DNA of 64,000 bases from Parelaphostrongylus tenuis (taxonomy: Eukaryota > Nematoda > Chromadorea > Rhabditida > Metastrongylidae), in NCBI GenBank assembly GCA_019055375.1, contig JAHQIW010007202.1:1-64000 (forward strand), read 5' to 3'. This document shows positions 46,275 through 57,997 of this stretch, piece by piece. Made by a program: the position numbers and the translations under genes. Under the pieces are notes generated by a model. The model was not told the origin of the DNA. It searched no databases and was given only the letters and a program-made list of their open reading frames with translations. Every line of letters starts with the position of its first letter. Positions within the stretch are counted from its first letter, which is position 1.

Positions 46275-46880
46275 CAAGGGGAACTATTTCGGCATTCCAC
46301 GCCATTTCGAGCCCGTATTTCACCCTATCCAAGAACGAGTGCTCTAACTCGATGCACTACCGGCACCAGTTTTGCCGCCACTCATTCTATTTTACAACGC
46401 AACAATCTGTCAGCTAGCAACCGTCAGCGGTTTCGCCTGCGTAGTCGGTATCAACATTGGACCGAGTCATGCTGACGAATACTGGGTGCTGGATAATCCA
46501 ACAGAATTCGTTTTTTATTTGAGCACTGATAGCGGTGATATGATGTTATGGATATTGCCTAGCAAAACCTTTGCGCTAGTCGGGACCCAAGTCCGTATTT
46601 CACTATTTCCGAGGCGTATGCGCAACCAATTGCACTATCGACGTCTGTTTTGCCACTACTCTTTCTGCGCTGCAACACACCACTTTGTCAGCAACAAACG
46701 GTCAACGATTTGGCCTGGCAGTCGATATGGCAAAAATGCAGTGCAGAGTAGGCGTCGGCAGTGCAACTGATTGAGCGTGCTTCTCCGAAAGGGTGAATTG
46801 CGGGTTTGAGCTTGACGTCAATGCTCTGCATATCACTCAACATCATTGGGTAAATCTAAGAGCATCACATTATGCAAACG
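46275..46880. repeat. SINE family 1, three modules
   Basis: Minus-strand modules lie at about 46300-46365 and 46585-46655. A plus-strand module lies at about 46748-46820 (GGCGTCGGCAGTGCAACTG, B box GGGTTTGAGCTT). Shared tails include CCAACAGAATTCGTTTTTTA and AGCGGTGATATGATGTTAT. All boxes are more diverged than in the 17.8-kb copy. Confidence 0.55.
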
Positions 46881-47274
46881 AAAGCCAGGAAGTAAGATGT
46901 TAAACGTTTTTTGGAGTATTGGCTAAAGAACGTACACAGCAAAATAAGAAAATTAATTGAACTATAAGTTTTGATTACGGGAGTTCGCTAAGGTGGGTAT
47001 CTGCAAGTATGATCGTTGAAGCGTTGTCATTTTAACTGGTGTCAGCATAACGCACTTGGAGAACAAACGAAGATGAGAAGTAAGAAAATGTTCCGCTGGC
47101 TTGCATCTTATTAAGATTCTGTAACATTTAATCTCAACAGAGGGTCGCTAAATAATTGTGAGTGGAACAAAATAGTACGAACCAATGCGTTCGAAAGGAT
47201 GTGACCCGAAAACTTTCTTTTAAGACGAATCACCTTTTTCCGAATGCCATAATGGAAGTTCATCGAACTGTTGA

Positions 47275-47690
47275 TTTTGCAGCGTGGAATGAGTGGTGGC
47301 AAAACAAGTATCAGTAGTGCAGAGGGCTAGAGCACATGCTCTCGGATAGGGTGAAACGCGGGTTCCGATTCGCCTGACGCAAAAGTTTTGCTTACCACTC
47401 AACATCATTGCGTATATCTAAAGCATATTACCACCGCCAAAAGCAGTGAAATAAAATGAATTCTATCTGATCATCAGTACACAATATCTGCCAGCATAAG
47501 TGGGTTCAATATCGATAACGACTAACCACGCCAGACCGTTGACGGTTGGCCGCGACAGATAGACGCTTTGTAGCGTAGAAAAAGAGTGGTATCAAAGCGG
47601 GCGTCGGTGTTGTAACGGTTCAGTACGCGCCCTCGGATAGGGAGAAATGTGCTTTCGAATCTCACCTGATGCAAAAAGAATCGCACTTGA
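47275..47690 (+). repeat. SINE family 1, two plus-strand copies
   Basis: The first module, about 47310-47384, lies between GAGTGGTGGCAAAA and TTTTGCTTACCACTC. Here the outer part GAGTGGT/ACCACTC has changed on both sides relative to the usual GAGTGCT/ATCACTC, which keeps the pairing. The second module, at about 47602-47673, starts GCGTCGGTGTTGTAACGGTT and ends CCTGATGC. A full inter-module tail with GAATTCTATCTGATCATCAG separates them. Confidence 0.65.
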
Positions 47691-47699
47691 TCATAAAAA

Positions 47700-49445
47700 G
47701 GATTCCGTTCGAACAACAGATATTATGCCTTCATGGATGACTTATCACAAATCATATCACGCTTCAAGCCAGGGAGATTGGCGTAGCTTACACAGGTTAG
47801 GGCTTTCCATGGGGTTTTAGTCTCTGACTGTCGGAAGTTGTGGGAAACGAGCGCTCAACCCTGCGTCGAGCTTCGCCCACCATCACTAATCACTCGGACA
47901 CAGGCCCCGCTCTTATGAATATAAACCAGAAACGATTTGCAACGGCGTGCCTACGCAAAACCGATTTAAAACGGATATTCGCTTATTCGACGAAAAAAAA
48001 CATTCTACTGTATGAAATCGGAGCAAAATCAAGCGACGTAGTATTGTAACAGGCCCTAAAGAGAACAAAACGAAAGCAAATTTAACCGATATCTAGCGAA
48101 AAATTTTTACAGGAGTGTTAGTAACCATTCGAAAGCTGAGGCTGAGTCCACAGCTCCACGCCGCCGATTTTTTAAAATATTCTTTTATAACGCTGTAGCA
48201 CCCAGACAAAAACTATGTCTAGCATTCGCCTTTTGCCCTCATTTTTATCACTCGTATAATTCGCTGAAAGCCGACGAGCATATCTGTGCTTAGAAAAATT
48301 TCGTAGTATCTTAGTCAATTGTTTTATCTAGAGTTTCTTTCGAAACGGAGGAAAAATTCCCAAATGAATAGCAATATATCGACCGTCCTGCTACGCCTCG
48401 CTCGTATTATGGTCCCCGCTTTGTCGAATAACCTGGAAACAACGCTGAAAAAATGCAAAACTCGATCGCATTTTTCCTGCTGCACCATATCTCCAGAAAA
48501 AGAGCAAATCGCTAGATTCAGAGAACATTACGATATCCGATGAATACTAGTGGCCTAAAGAAAGACACTGCTAGGCGAGGGACCAAAGCACACTTCAATA
48601 GACCAGAGGAGATAAAAATCAAAAGAGGTTTTTGAAAAGCAAACATATTTTTGAGTTTTTTGGAGCTTGTGCTGTGGTTTAAGTACTATTACTTGAGAGG
48701 ATTTTTGGCTAACAAAAAATTTGAGCGAGATAAGAGAAAAATTACGTGGTTTCATAAAATATGATATTATTTTGAATGCTACAGCGTCATGAGTGTTTGC
48801 AAAAACCAGTGACGTGAGTGACGTGGGTCTGTAGCCAGAAATCCAAGTTTTCCGATGATACCTAACACTTCCATCAAAAGTTTCTGTCCAGCGGATGAGA
48901 TCAGTTTTTCATTTATCTCCTCCTGATCAGAAAGCCCCTTTTTCACTGCTATAGCGTTCTAAAGAGACTTTTGCACAAAGCAAGGCAATGTCAATATTAG
49001 CGATATTGAAGCTTTCGAACGACTACTAAAACTCGAAAATATAAACTTTGTAAAGCGAGAAAAGACCTCTGAAAAGTTGAGGGTCAAAATGATCTCATCG
49101 TCCGGAAAATATCTACGAAATATTCTGAGGCGAGAAACTCGGAACATTGCAAAATAAACGCATAATAAAAAGAAACTCACCAGAAATTCGTAACGGCCAA
49201 CAATCCAATGTTGAATTGGTTTGCTCGAAATAACAGAATTGGCAATTCCTTATTTCCCCCTTAAGCTATACACGCGGTTTTACAGAACTCTGTGTCTGGC
49301 TCAAGAAGGAGGTAAGGGATTACGGAGCATGCCGAGATTAGTAAATAGTAACGGTTTTGGGAATTGCTGACAGAGTTGGGTCTTTCCATGGCAAATTTAA
49401 AGCGTTAATATCCTGAAGATCACCGGTTATAATGCTTCATCAAGA
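47700..49445. other. Repeat family A and gene-free sequence
   Basis: Copies of repeat family A lie at 48100-48240, 48300-48560 and 48770-49130. Open frames here (for example 48319-48543) coincide with the repeat. No gene is supported. Confidence 0.4.
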
Positions 49446-50150
49446 CAGGAAAAATCTACGAAACACGAAAGAATGACCAGCGAAAGTCACAGAAAAATGT
49501 ACCAACTGTTCTAGAAAAAAGTAGAATGAATGGCATAGAGGATAGAGAGCGTATCGGACAACACGACAGCATTGATCGACTCTGCAGCAGTCTTAGTTGA
49601 GCCACATCTAATAATACATATGAGAAGCAACCGCAAATGATAAAAAGAAAAATAACGCAAAACAATGTCAACCTGTTTGATAACCGGTTGGATTTCGTTG
49701 GCCTTGTTTTGTCGATCTGCTACGTAGTCATACAGGTAAAGCTTAAAATCACACACAACCACATATGTGTGTCGCCAACTCTAAGACATTGAAATATGTT
49801 ATGTTAACGACTGATGCCACCCACCAGAAAATGCTTGACAATCTCAAGGCGGAAGCCGAACAGCGTTCCACCTATTCCGGAGACGGCTTCCGCCTAGGGC
49901 CGATTATTTCGCATACCATTCAAAAATCTTAGATGTATGTTCAGCAATATTCTCAGAGAGATAAAAAAGAACCGTTAACGACAACGAATAGTTTGTTGAC
50001 AAATAGGAAACAACAAGTTCCAAACATGAGGTATTTCGCCGACCACTACGATCTATAGTATCGATGAGTTCAGCTAAAATGAGTCAGGAACATAAAGTCG
50101 AAAGATTAGTGGTACTTGCAAAGGTTCTACCTTCTTCAAATTCCAGTACG

Positions 50151-50273
50151 AGGTGTTTTCACGAGTTCTTCATAAGCATTTCCAACGGCTTTTGGTGGAT
50201 CTATTCCAAGATGACGACGAGCATCCGCTGGCACTGTACATTGTAGAACTTCCAGAGAAGAGTACATGGCACG
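50151..50273 (+). CDS. Possible exon, unknown protein
   Basis: After the acceptor CTTCAAATTCCAG, the plus strand reads [20 protein letters not shown], then [20 protein letters not shown], then WHA and a stop at about 50275. Upstream on the same strand, protein-like frames occur at 49452-49591 ([20 protein letters not shown]) and 49801-49932 (MLTTDATHQKMLDNLKAEAE). I found no splice pair that joins them in phase, and I recognise no family. The group may be one gene or its remains. Confidence 0.3.
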
Positions 50274-50389
50274 CATAATGAAATGTTGGACAGTAAAGTC
50301 CTATAAAATCACTATACATTGGACCAATCGAGGAAAGAATAATTGAGTGGTAGTGTAGTATTTCCTCCCACATGGTTAACCGCCTAACT

Positions 50390-50950
50390 ATGGATGGGTA
50401 ATGTTACTGGGTCACCCACTGCGAAGCACAGCGGAGGGGATGGGGGTTTAACCAGCAAGCAGGGTCACCCAAGCTGAAAAGGAGTTCGACGTTTCATTCG
50501 GAAAGCCCAGCTAAGAGTAAATCGTATCAGGAATGACCGTCATCTTGGCAGCTACTAGTCGCAAGGTGGTAATCCGCCTCTGATCCACAGATAGCTCTAA
50601 TTGTGCAGACAACCTGAGGAAGGCCGCGGCTAGGCTGATCTCCGGACTTTAAGGAACACAAAAGGTAAACCAGCACATTTTCATGTGCTGAGGTCTGCAC
50701 AATTCGTGAAGGCAGACTGTCCAAACACCCAGTAAATTTAATGCTTAGTCAATAATAAGAAGATTTCTCCTCTAAGAAAAATATCGTGTACATTTCCGAT
50801 CCAATTCAACGAGGATCGTATTACAGTGGCTACACTTGTTTGGCACGTTCAAGTGAACATGCTGAAATCGATGACCTAGACGGTTCAAAGCGGTGTTTAA
50901 TGACTGTACCACCTACCACCTGAAAGTTAAGTCTAATAACACTTCTTTAT
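50390..50950. other. Gene-free stretch of higher GC content
   Basis: The part at 50390-50720 is less AT-rich than its surroundings (GGTCACCC occurs twice, at 50411 and 50462). I cannot assign it to a gene or a known repeat. Confidence 0.35.
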
Positions 50951-50959
50951 ACGACTCGT

Positions 50960-51182
50960 CATCTCATTTCACTGTGCATATCAGACCACTTCTAGTACTC
51001 GATTCCCCCTTGTAGAACCCTAGTCGGGTAAATCTGCAATTTCGGAGGAACCCGGGCTAAGGCGTTTTGTAAAGCGCTCGTTCACTGACTACAACGAAGC
51101 ACCAGGGAGAGAGTCAACCTGTAACCTTCCTTCCTAATAACCCACGCCACTACCATTCGACCACTCTCCCTACCCTGTACTC
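50960..51182 (-). repeat. SINE family 3
   Basis: The head on the minus strand is GGGAGAGTGGTCGAATGGTA then GTGGCGTGGGTT, a clear A-box region, with GTTACAGGTTGACTC in the B-box place. The tail is CTAGAAGTGGTCTGATATGC then ACAGTGAAA, the family's 3' mark. The body differs from the other copies, so the family is diverse. Confidence 0.6.
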
Positions 51183-51334
51183 CTTTGCCTCAAAAATTTC
51201 CCCATAGAATTAGCCACAATAGATGGAGCATTTTTCCCGAATGATAACATGATCATTACTGGACAAGATCAGAGTACTAATAAAAAACTAATTTCGTGAG
51301 ACAGATGATTTCCATATATTGCGAACATCTCCAA

Positions 51335-51810
51335 TGTTGATAAGTGATATGCGAATTTTTGAACTTCGAGAGGGACTTGGAACAGCGTGGGAACACTTGC
51401 CCAATCACTGGCAGCGTTGAGTTTATTGCCGATATTTGTTTACCAGACCAGACCGTTGACAGCTGATTGCTATAGAATCGATACCTTGCATCGTAGAAAG
51501 AATCACAGCAAAACACAAGCCGCAGAAGTGCAATCGTTAACACGCGCGCTCAAAAAGGATAAGGCGCGGGGTTCAACTTTCGCCCCAGGCTCCAGGTTTT
51601 GCATATCATTCAGAAACATTGGATACGCAGTTACAACATCATATCACTGCTTAGGAAAAGCGAATAAATAAAGAGTTATAGCAGAACAGGAGCGTTGACA
51701 GTGCAGTTGCTTAGCGCTCAGTCTTGGAAAAGGTGAACTGCGGGTTCGATTTCCGGCTGGAATATATAGTTTCGCATGTCACTCAACATAACCGGATATA
51801 TAAAAAAAGG
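51335..51810 (+). repeat. SINE family 1, diverged copies
   Basis: The module at about 51522-51594 has GCCGCAGAAGTGCAATCG and B-box place GGGTTCAACTTTC, between AGAATCACAGCAAAAC and GTTTTGCATATCATTC. A second module at about 51695-51770 has GCGTTGACAGTGCAGTTGC and B box GGGTTCGATTTCC. Confidence 0.5.
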
Positions 51811-51859
51811 GATCCATCAAATTAAAAGAGAGCGAATGAAAAATCGACCTCATTCGCTG

Positions 51860-53160
51860 GAGAGCAACTTCTTATAGGAATGTTGGTAATCATTCGAATG
51901 ATAAGATTTCTGGCTACATCCCAACGCCGCTGGTTTATCAAAACACATTTTTATAACGCTGCGATCTCCACACAAAACTAGTGTGTAATTCTCCGGAAGA
52001 GCTCTTCTCCTAGACTATTAGTAATCATAAAATAGCGTAGTGCTCCCTGACACCAATGTTGTGCATCTATCTTGTACTCAACAAGAAGCCTTCACACAAA
52101 ACAATAGCAAGAACATTAATCAACCCGTACCACCACATTTTCTGTTGCTCGAAATTTCTGCGTTAAATTATCTCTGCACCAAACTACGTGGTGCAGGGGT
52201 TGCACCTTAAAAAAATGTGCTCAAGGAATCAAACAAGTGAGACTAAAAAGATAGAAAATCAAATAAATTTGGTAATAAATACGACAAGCTGATAGCGAAA
52301 ACAAAGGACACAAGTCAGTGGATCGGTTGCTGGGGCATTCTCACCAGCCGCTTAGAACCAGTTTCGTATCTGTTATGTTTATAGGTGCTTATATTCTATC
52401 TGTCATAAGTTGGACGGCGATAAATAAATATTCGACTTCATTCGCTATAGAACTTTTCATAAGAGTGTTAAAAATCATTCGAAAGCTTAAATCTATGGCT
52501 AGAACAGCACGTGGCCGGTATTTGAAAAAGCCTTTTTATCGCTGGAGTATTTAGAAAAAAAATGTTTCTCACCCTTCGTGCTTTCATTTTTCTCACGCTT
52601 ATAATTCGCTGGAAGCACAAAAAGCGTATGTTTGAAGATAAGTAGCAAATGATTCGTTTTACCTGGAGTTTCTTCCGAAGTAAAGAAAAAACATCCTAAC
52701 CAATTAGCAACTTGCGTCTCACATGTCTAACACATCGATCGATCGCTAAGCCCCAACGCGTGGATTAGCCGGTAGACGTGCTCGCCGAATATGTGGAACT
52801 CGATCTTATTATCCCTACTACACTGCAGTAAAACAATCTTTCCAGAAAGTAAGCAGTGTGTTGGAATCATTGTAACTCACGCTAACCAATGATTACTAAT
52901 AGTCTAAAGAAAAAGTTCTATTCCCGATAAACATGCGCGTCTGTAACGCAAGAAATCTCCTGCTGTAGCAAGATCAAAAAACACGAGGCTTTCTTGAAAA
53001 CTGGCCACATGGGACTTAGCCAGAATGTTAAGCTTTACAATGATTACTAACACTCCTATAAAAAACTTTTGTCGAGCCATTAAGGTCGAATATTCATTTG
53101 CCCCCGTCTAACATATAAGAATCTGTTTATGTATTAAAAATAAAAGAAAGAATGGAGCTT
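51860..53160. repeat. Cluster of repeat family A
   Basis: At least four diverged copies stand in both orientations (near 51870-52030, 52430-52560, 52590-52700 and 52890-53080). The open frame at 52318-52554 runs across one of them. No gene is supported. Confidence 0.5.
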
Positions 53161-53169
53161 TCAGCGTTA

Positions 53170-53290
53170 AAAAATCCTTGAGTGATGTGCCACGCATTCG
53201 TCTTCACCAAGAATCCTTAAAGGTGACTGAATGAGCCTTCTGGCCTTCAATGACTTCCGGTGGACTACCATGTATTCCTCCGAATAACTG
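53170..53290. repeat. SINE family 2 fragment
   Basis: Shares CCACGCATTCGTCTTCA, GGTGACTGAATGAGC and TCTGGCCTTCA..TGACTTCCGGTGG..TACC with 22565-22670. The head is missing. Confidence 0.5.
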
Positions 53291-53662
53291 CTACTTTCCT
53301 TTCTCTTCTGCGCTCATTCCCACCGCATATTATCAAATAATTAAAATTCTAATTGTAGATAATAAAATGGTCAGGTAATGAGCAATAGCGTCGGTTAGTG
53401 AGCTGAATCGGCTGATGGACAGTTTTTCGGCTCGCAGCTGGCATTTCGAACGGTTTCCAGACAAAGGACGGACACAAAAAGTGCCGAAAACTCAAAGAAG
53501 AAAGATGGTCTCGACCATACAGTGACAAGGCTACAAAAACATTGGCACCTAAGATGTTTACATTTAAGAGGAATTTAGATAGATGATGATAAAGTGAAAT
53601 GAATAAAATGAACACAAAAACAGAAATACGTTGTTTAAAAAAAAAGGGAAAAGGACACTCAC

Positions 53663-53752
53663 ACGTTCCTCAAACTCATCCAGACGGGCCTTCGAAGCAA
53701 ACAATGTCGAACGAATCTTGCTCAACTTCTCTCGCAGTTCAAATTTATCATT
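53663..53752 (-). CDS. Coiled-coil exon, second exon of the 55.5-kb gene
   Basis: A 90-bp, 30-codon exon on the minus strand lies between the acceptor TTCCTCAACCTAG and the donor GTGAGT. It is phase 0 at both ends. The peptide is NDKFELREKLSKIRSTLFAS then KARLDEFEER. Leucine, isoleucine and phenylalanine repeat at heptad-like spacing with charged residues between, as in coiled coils. It follows the exon at 55446-55532 in the right order and phase. A possible later exon near 53400-53470 (QLRAEKLSISRFSSLTDAIA) lacks a clear acceptor. Confidence 0.6.
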
Positions 53753-54404
53753 CTAGGTTGAGGAAGAACAAATTAGATGATAAGTCCTAGAAGACTTTTC
53801 ACGAAGCTAGATTCACAACAGAACAAATGAGAACCTCCATTTTGGCAGCTTTATTCATCCGACAAGAACCCCATCCTGATGCCCGCCAGCATTACAACAT
53901 GACTGTACCGACATGCAAGCATATTTCTTAATTCTACTCGATATAATTTTACAAGAACTTTTTGATATCTAAGCCAAGTTATTCTTCTGCACTCCAAAAT
54001 CATTCCTGTCAAAACAAAAGAAATCTTTGAAAAATAATTAGCCGATGCAAAGGAAGATACGAATTACTGTGAGGAGTACAGATGGAAGTACCATTCTGCA
54101 GATTCGACGCCACAATATCACCCGTGATTCGCCGAGTTAGCAACTATAAATCAAACAAATAGATGCTTCGCCGAGAAACGATAGCTTACAGAATTGATGG
54201 TTATCTGCTTCAAAAAGACGACTTTTATACTACTTATTTAACCCTTTGCGGACGGCAGCATAACCGATTTCGCGAGTAGCGCACGACTTTCGCTCTTCAG
54301 CAGGAACTTTTTCTTTGTTTCGCGAACTACTTCAGATTCTTTGTACCATTCTGATAGAATATGATCTCGTCTACAAAATTAGACACTTTTGTGCATATAT
54401 ATCT

Positions 54405-54635
54405 CCCAGCGGGCGCCATGGGCGAGTGGTCGAGATATTCGTCGTGGCGCTTGAAGCCGGGCTCCAACCCTGAGCTCTTTCTGTAAGTCAACAACAACGT
54501 CCTCTGGAACTCCACAGCCTGGCATATCCTCAAGATTGCAAGGAACTCGCTCAACCACTATTCTAGAACGTTTAAGATGAAGGCAAATATATGAATCGAA
54601 TGCTAGAGGTACTAGGTCCGCACAGTAAAAATAAA
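54405..54635 (+). repeat. SINE family 3
   Basis: The head GCGCCATGGGCGAGTGGTCG then AGATATTCG has an A box, and GGGCTCCAACCCTG stands for the B box. The body is CCTCAAGATTGCAAGGAAC. The end is GAATGCTAGAGGTACTAGGT then CCGCACAGTAAAAATAAAA. Confidence 0.65.
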
Positions 54636-54639
54636 ACAA

Positions 54640-55440
54640 TGTAAAGATAGACCAATAAAAAGAAAATACTCCATAAGTGTGGAGAAAACTTTGAATTTGA
54701 GACGTAATTTTATTTTCGGTCTAACAGTGTGGTCTGAAAATTATATCGAGATTTGGCATGAACTTCAAATTCACCGAGATTTGGGCTACCGAATGGATAT
54801 AGTTTGTTCAATAAAAAGGAATCCATGAACTTTATCTGAGCCAATAAGGCAAACCGAGTGTAAAACATAAGCAAACCGAGTGTGAAACATAATTGTGTTT
54901 TTGAGGCTAGAACGTACCACATAGGCCTTCCTAAAAACCAAGCAAAGTATCGGAATCCTCAATATTTCAGCTCTCTGATAATTACTTAAAGTCTGAATAA
55001 AAAAACTTTGCTCAGCGAAAAGAACCTCTGAAAATCTGAATGGCAAATTAAGGGGTTAACAATATGCAGATCTGAAGGTTCGTTTTCGATGCACTACTTT
55101 TACAGGCCTTTTTCGCTGAACAGACCTTATTTTTAACGAAATGTTTGGAAAAATTATAGAGTATTAGGGAAGTATAAAAAACCTAAAGCTTTATACATGA
55201 AACAGAGGAAAAATCCTTTTAAAAATGTGAAAATTGCGTGCCGCGTGCGATATCGATTAGGATGCAGCCCCTTCATGGGCTGAAATTTTTTTTTTATTGA
55301 AGTAGGAAAAGGAAAAAAAAAACGAAAATCACTACTATATAACCAACACAGTGCGCCACTTGCGGAAATCAGTAAACCTGCTGCCCGCAAAGAATTAAGT
55401 CTGAAATATCCGCACAACTGAACAGAACTGCTTATAACAA
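54640..55440. other. Gene-free stretch, probably intron of the 55.5-kb gene
   Basis: No exon is recognisable between the two coiled-coil exons. A short direct repeat GCAAACCGAGTGT(A/G)AAACATAA occurs twice in a row at 54847-54893. Confidence 0.4.
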
Positions 55441-55445
55441 AAAAC

Positions 55446-55532
55446 ATGCCTTTCTTCTCTTTTCGCCATCTCTTCATTCATCCAATTTAAAATCTCCTGA
55501 AGCTGCTGTTCGTTGATACTTGGCCGAGCCAT
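55446..55532 (-). CDS. First coding exon of a coiled-coil gene, probable spliced-leader start
   Basis: The minus strand has the acceptor TCATTTCTTTCCAG, four bases AGAA, and then ATGG. No open frame crosses the acceptor in the coding phase. This is what a nematode spliced-leader acceptor just before a start codon looks like. The peptide is MARPSINEQQLQEILNWMNE then EMAKREERH, amphipathic and likely the start of a coiled coil. The exon would end in phase 0 at a GTTTTT donor, and the next exon at 53663-53752 also starts in phase 0. Upstream exons at 56.2-61.8 kb do not join to it in phase, so I treat it as a separate gene. No family assignment. Confidence 0.5.
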
Positions 55533-56242
55533 TTCTCTGGAAAGAAATGAGGAAAATTTCTGATGATGATAAACAACCTCTCAACCTCTTTACAAGTAAA
55601 CAAATACAGGAAGCACTCAGGACAACTCAGTGAACGAGCTATATGTTCGGAATGTTTTGCGCTTGACGAAAATGAAATGTAGGTTCGGTGATTTTGCTCT
55701 GCTGAGATGATGGAGGTGTTTGGTGAGTGGGTTGTGGTGAACTTGACCTCAACACTCTTTGAAGAATGGCAAACTGCCGGGACGTCAGCTGTCAGAATAA
55801 ATCGTATTATGACAACTTCGGGTTGGCATTTGAAGGAAAATACAGTCAAAATCATTTTCTCGAACACGAAAGCACCCAAACAAGCAAGAATTTGTCCTGC
55901 ATGACACGATACCGCTCTTTCATCAAAAGTTCCGGGAGCCCATGAATATCTTGTTACCGGTTTTTTGAACGTTCTAGTTCCACACTTTATCAAACTTAAA
56001 AGGACAATGTATGAGAACTACGTATAAGATTAGACAAGATCAAAATCTTGTTTAGATTTATGAGAGATTAATAATTTCTTGAAAGCTCCAGTTATTCAAA
56101 TATCAAAGTGAGCTAAAAAAAAAACCGTATATCAACTCAGGGTATCATGTGTTAGGCAAAATGCCATGGAAAGGTACTATAAAAAAAAACTGGATGACGA
56201 CATCAATTTCTCTCTTCGCCATATTCTCCTTCTGATCCTTAC

Positions 56243-56317
56243 CTCATCAAGATTTCGACGGAGTTTTTCTTTACAATATTCCAGAGCGGACATGAGAGTG
56301 GTAATTTCAAGCGATTC
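56243..56317 (-). CDS. Possible coiled-coil exon with damaged acceptor
   Basis: The minus strand reads ESLEITTLMSALEYCKEKLR then RNLDE and meets a strong GTAAGG donor. It is heptad-like with leucines and charged residues. The expected acceptor is missing: the sequence before GAA is CTCTCC, while the related region at 55.54 kb has CTTTCCAG at that place. The flanks of the two exons (55539-55640 and 56319-56412) are clearly similar, so a local duplication made them. This exon may be dead, or may use another acceptor (CATTTTCAG about 30 bases upstream, which opens a different frame). Confidence 0.4.
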
Positions 56318-56439
56318 GGAGAGAAATGAGAAAAATTACTGAAAATGATAAGCAACCTCTCGACCGCTTTACAAGAAAAGGAATACAGGAAACAACTCGT
56401 GAACCAAGCTGGCATGAAACAGTAAGGATTAGTGGGGGC

Positions 56440-56605
56440 CCTGTGGCCGAATGGCAAGTAATGCCCCGTGCGGCGACGGAAGGTTGTCTACTGTCCCCTT
56501 TCCTCCCCTCATACTCTCCGACAGTTAATTCGTGGGGAAGATAAAATCTTTGAGCAAGCGTGGAAACGATTTGGATGTTGGTAGTACTGGGAACCGCACA
56601 ATAAC
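56440..56605 (+). repeat. SINE family 3
   Basis: The head GGGGCCCTGTGGCCGAATGG then CAAGTAATGCC holds a good A box. The middle is pyrimidine-rich, and the end is GGTAGTACTGGGAACCGCAC then AATAACTAAAA. No clear B box remains. Confidence 0.6.
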
Positions 56606-56825
56606 TAAAACAGTGATACGGGTCAAATAAAGTGGTTGACTGCAAGAACAAGGACTATTGTAACTGGTATAACACAAACGAGAGAGGAAAACGTCTCGCA
56701 TCGCCGTATGTAATCAAGAAATCTCAGCTCGAAATAGGTCCTTTTCCAACTTCAATTGATCGGTGTTCTCCTCTTGAGCCTTATAAGCAAGATCATAGTT
56801 CGTCGCAGCATTCACAAAATAACTT

Positions 56826-57066
56826 ATAAATATCATTTGAGCCATCATGCCATGTGGTCTGACGTTGGCAGCCTCGTCAACTGGGCAGGCCTTTCGTCTT
56901 TAGTCAGCCCTCTCAGGGGTGTTTCACTTGCATAGATTAGGCAACGACGTACAATTTGCACGTGCAGTAAAGTGAAATAAATAACTAAATTGGCAGTTTT
57001 TTCACTTGACTGCTCTGGAATGGTATTTTTGAAATATTAAGAAAGCACTCAAAACAAGCGGTATAA
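56826..57066. mobile_element. Foldback element, degraded copy
   Basis: The left part has TATCATTTGAGCCATCATGC, CATGTGGTCTG and GCAACGACGTACA. The right end has TTAAGAAAGCACTCAAAAC. The arms no longer pair well. It lies in the intergenic or intron sequence between coiled-coil exons. Confidence 0.55.
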
Positions 57067-57154
57067 AATTCAGAAGATAACAGATCCAAAATACAAGATC
57101 ATAGAAACTTGAACTCAATGTCAAACAAACCTCAAGATTTTTCTAATGCTATAC

Positions 57155-57259
57155 GAGCTGTAGCACAAACTGAGCGCTTTTATCCTCTAACATGGAGCGG
57201 GTATTTTGCAATTCCACCTCCTTTTCATCCAACTGTGACTGAACCTCAGCAAGTTGATG
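57155..57259 (-). CDS. Coiled-coil exon
   Basis: A 105-bp, 35-codon minus-strand exon lies between the acceptor GGGTTTTCTAG and a GTATAG donor. It is phase 0 at both ends. The peptide is HQLAEVQSQLDEKEVELQNT then RSMLEDKSAQFVLQL. Hydrophobic residues recur every three or four positions with many glutamines and glutamates, a clear coiled-coil pattern. It is compatible in phase with the exons at 61679-61849 and 59667-59912 upstream, and probably belongs to the same gene. Long coiled-coil proteins of many kinds look like this, so I assign no name. Confidence 0.55.
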
Positions 57260-57349
57260 CTAGAAAACCCACCTAGAAAATGGTTAGAGATACAGCGACG
57301 CCTTCAAAAATGTCGTGATCATGCGCATTTCAAAATTATTGAGAAGTAT

Positions 57350-57460
57350 GCAAATTATTCGACATCAGGCGGGAGTTGAACCCGCGTTTCATCCATGTCG
57401 GTGGGCGCGTGCTACCCCTTGCACTTCCGTAGCCTCCGTTCCGCTACAACCTTTTCTGCG
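57350..57460 (-). repeat. SINE family 1, lone tRNA-like module
   Basis: ATCAGGCGGGAGTTGAACCC (B-box side) and CTACCCCTTGCACTTCCG (A-box side) lie about 70 bases apart on the minus strand. The flanking stem is lost. Confidence 0.5.
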
Positions 57461-57997
57461 ATAAATCCTATCATAAACCGTTTCAAGGTTGATTTCTGAC
57501 AGCTACGATAGGATATATCAAAGAAAGAATTACCAAACTGCAGGCCGTGCTAGTTACGACGAAAACCGTTTTACTTTTTCCTTATCCATACCTTTTGACC
57601 CTCAGAAAAAATGAAATTTTTAAGCTTTTTCAGAGTATCATCAATCATTTGAGAGCCTACGTTTCTTAAGAAATGAATAGTGAATTTTATTGTCAAAATG
57701 GCTCCAACATTATGCTAAACCAGCAGAAACAATATTATGTTTCTCATTCAAACATTTCTCGCTGTGCAGAGGTTTTTTTTAGACTTCTAATAACTATATG
57801 AGATTGCATTTTGCAAATCTAAATTGATTTTGTCATGCGCACCTTTTCTCGATGTTTTGAGGAAGACTCGTCGCTTCTTCCTGGTTAAGAGGGAACAAAT
57901 GGAAAGGAAAAACGATCCATTGGCTGAATAGAATTTTTTCAAAGGGGCGTAAAAAACAATTCGAAAGTTGACACATGAGGCTGCAGCCCCACATAGC

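Noticed and set aside
46251..46770. Plus-strand frames of 74 and 132 codons
   Set aside because: They run through SINE family 1 modules; similar frames recur at 17.8, 45.0 and 47.6 kb for the same reason.
54327..54639. Two overlapping minus-strand frames of 75 and 86 codons
   Set aside because: They lie across the SINE family 3 copy and are its antisense readings.
55487..55993. A 168-codon minus-strand open frame
   Set aside because: Its end overlaps the coiled-coil first exon in another frame that has better splice signals. It shows no domain and runs through intron-like sequence.
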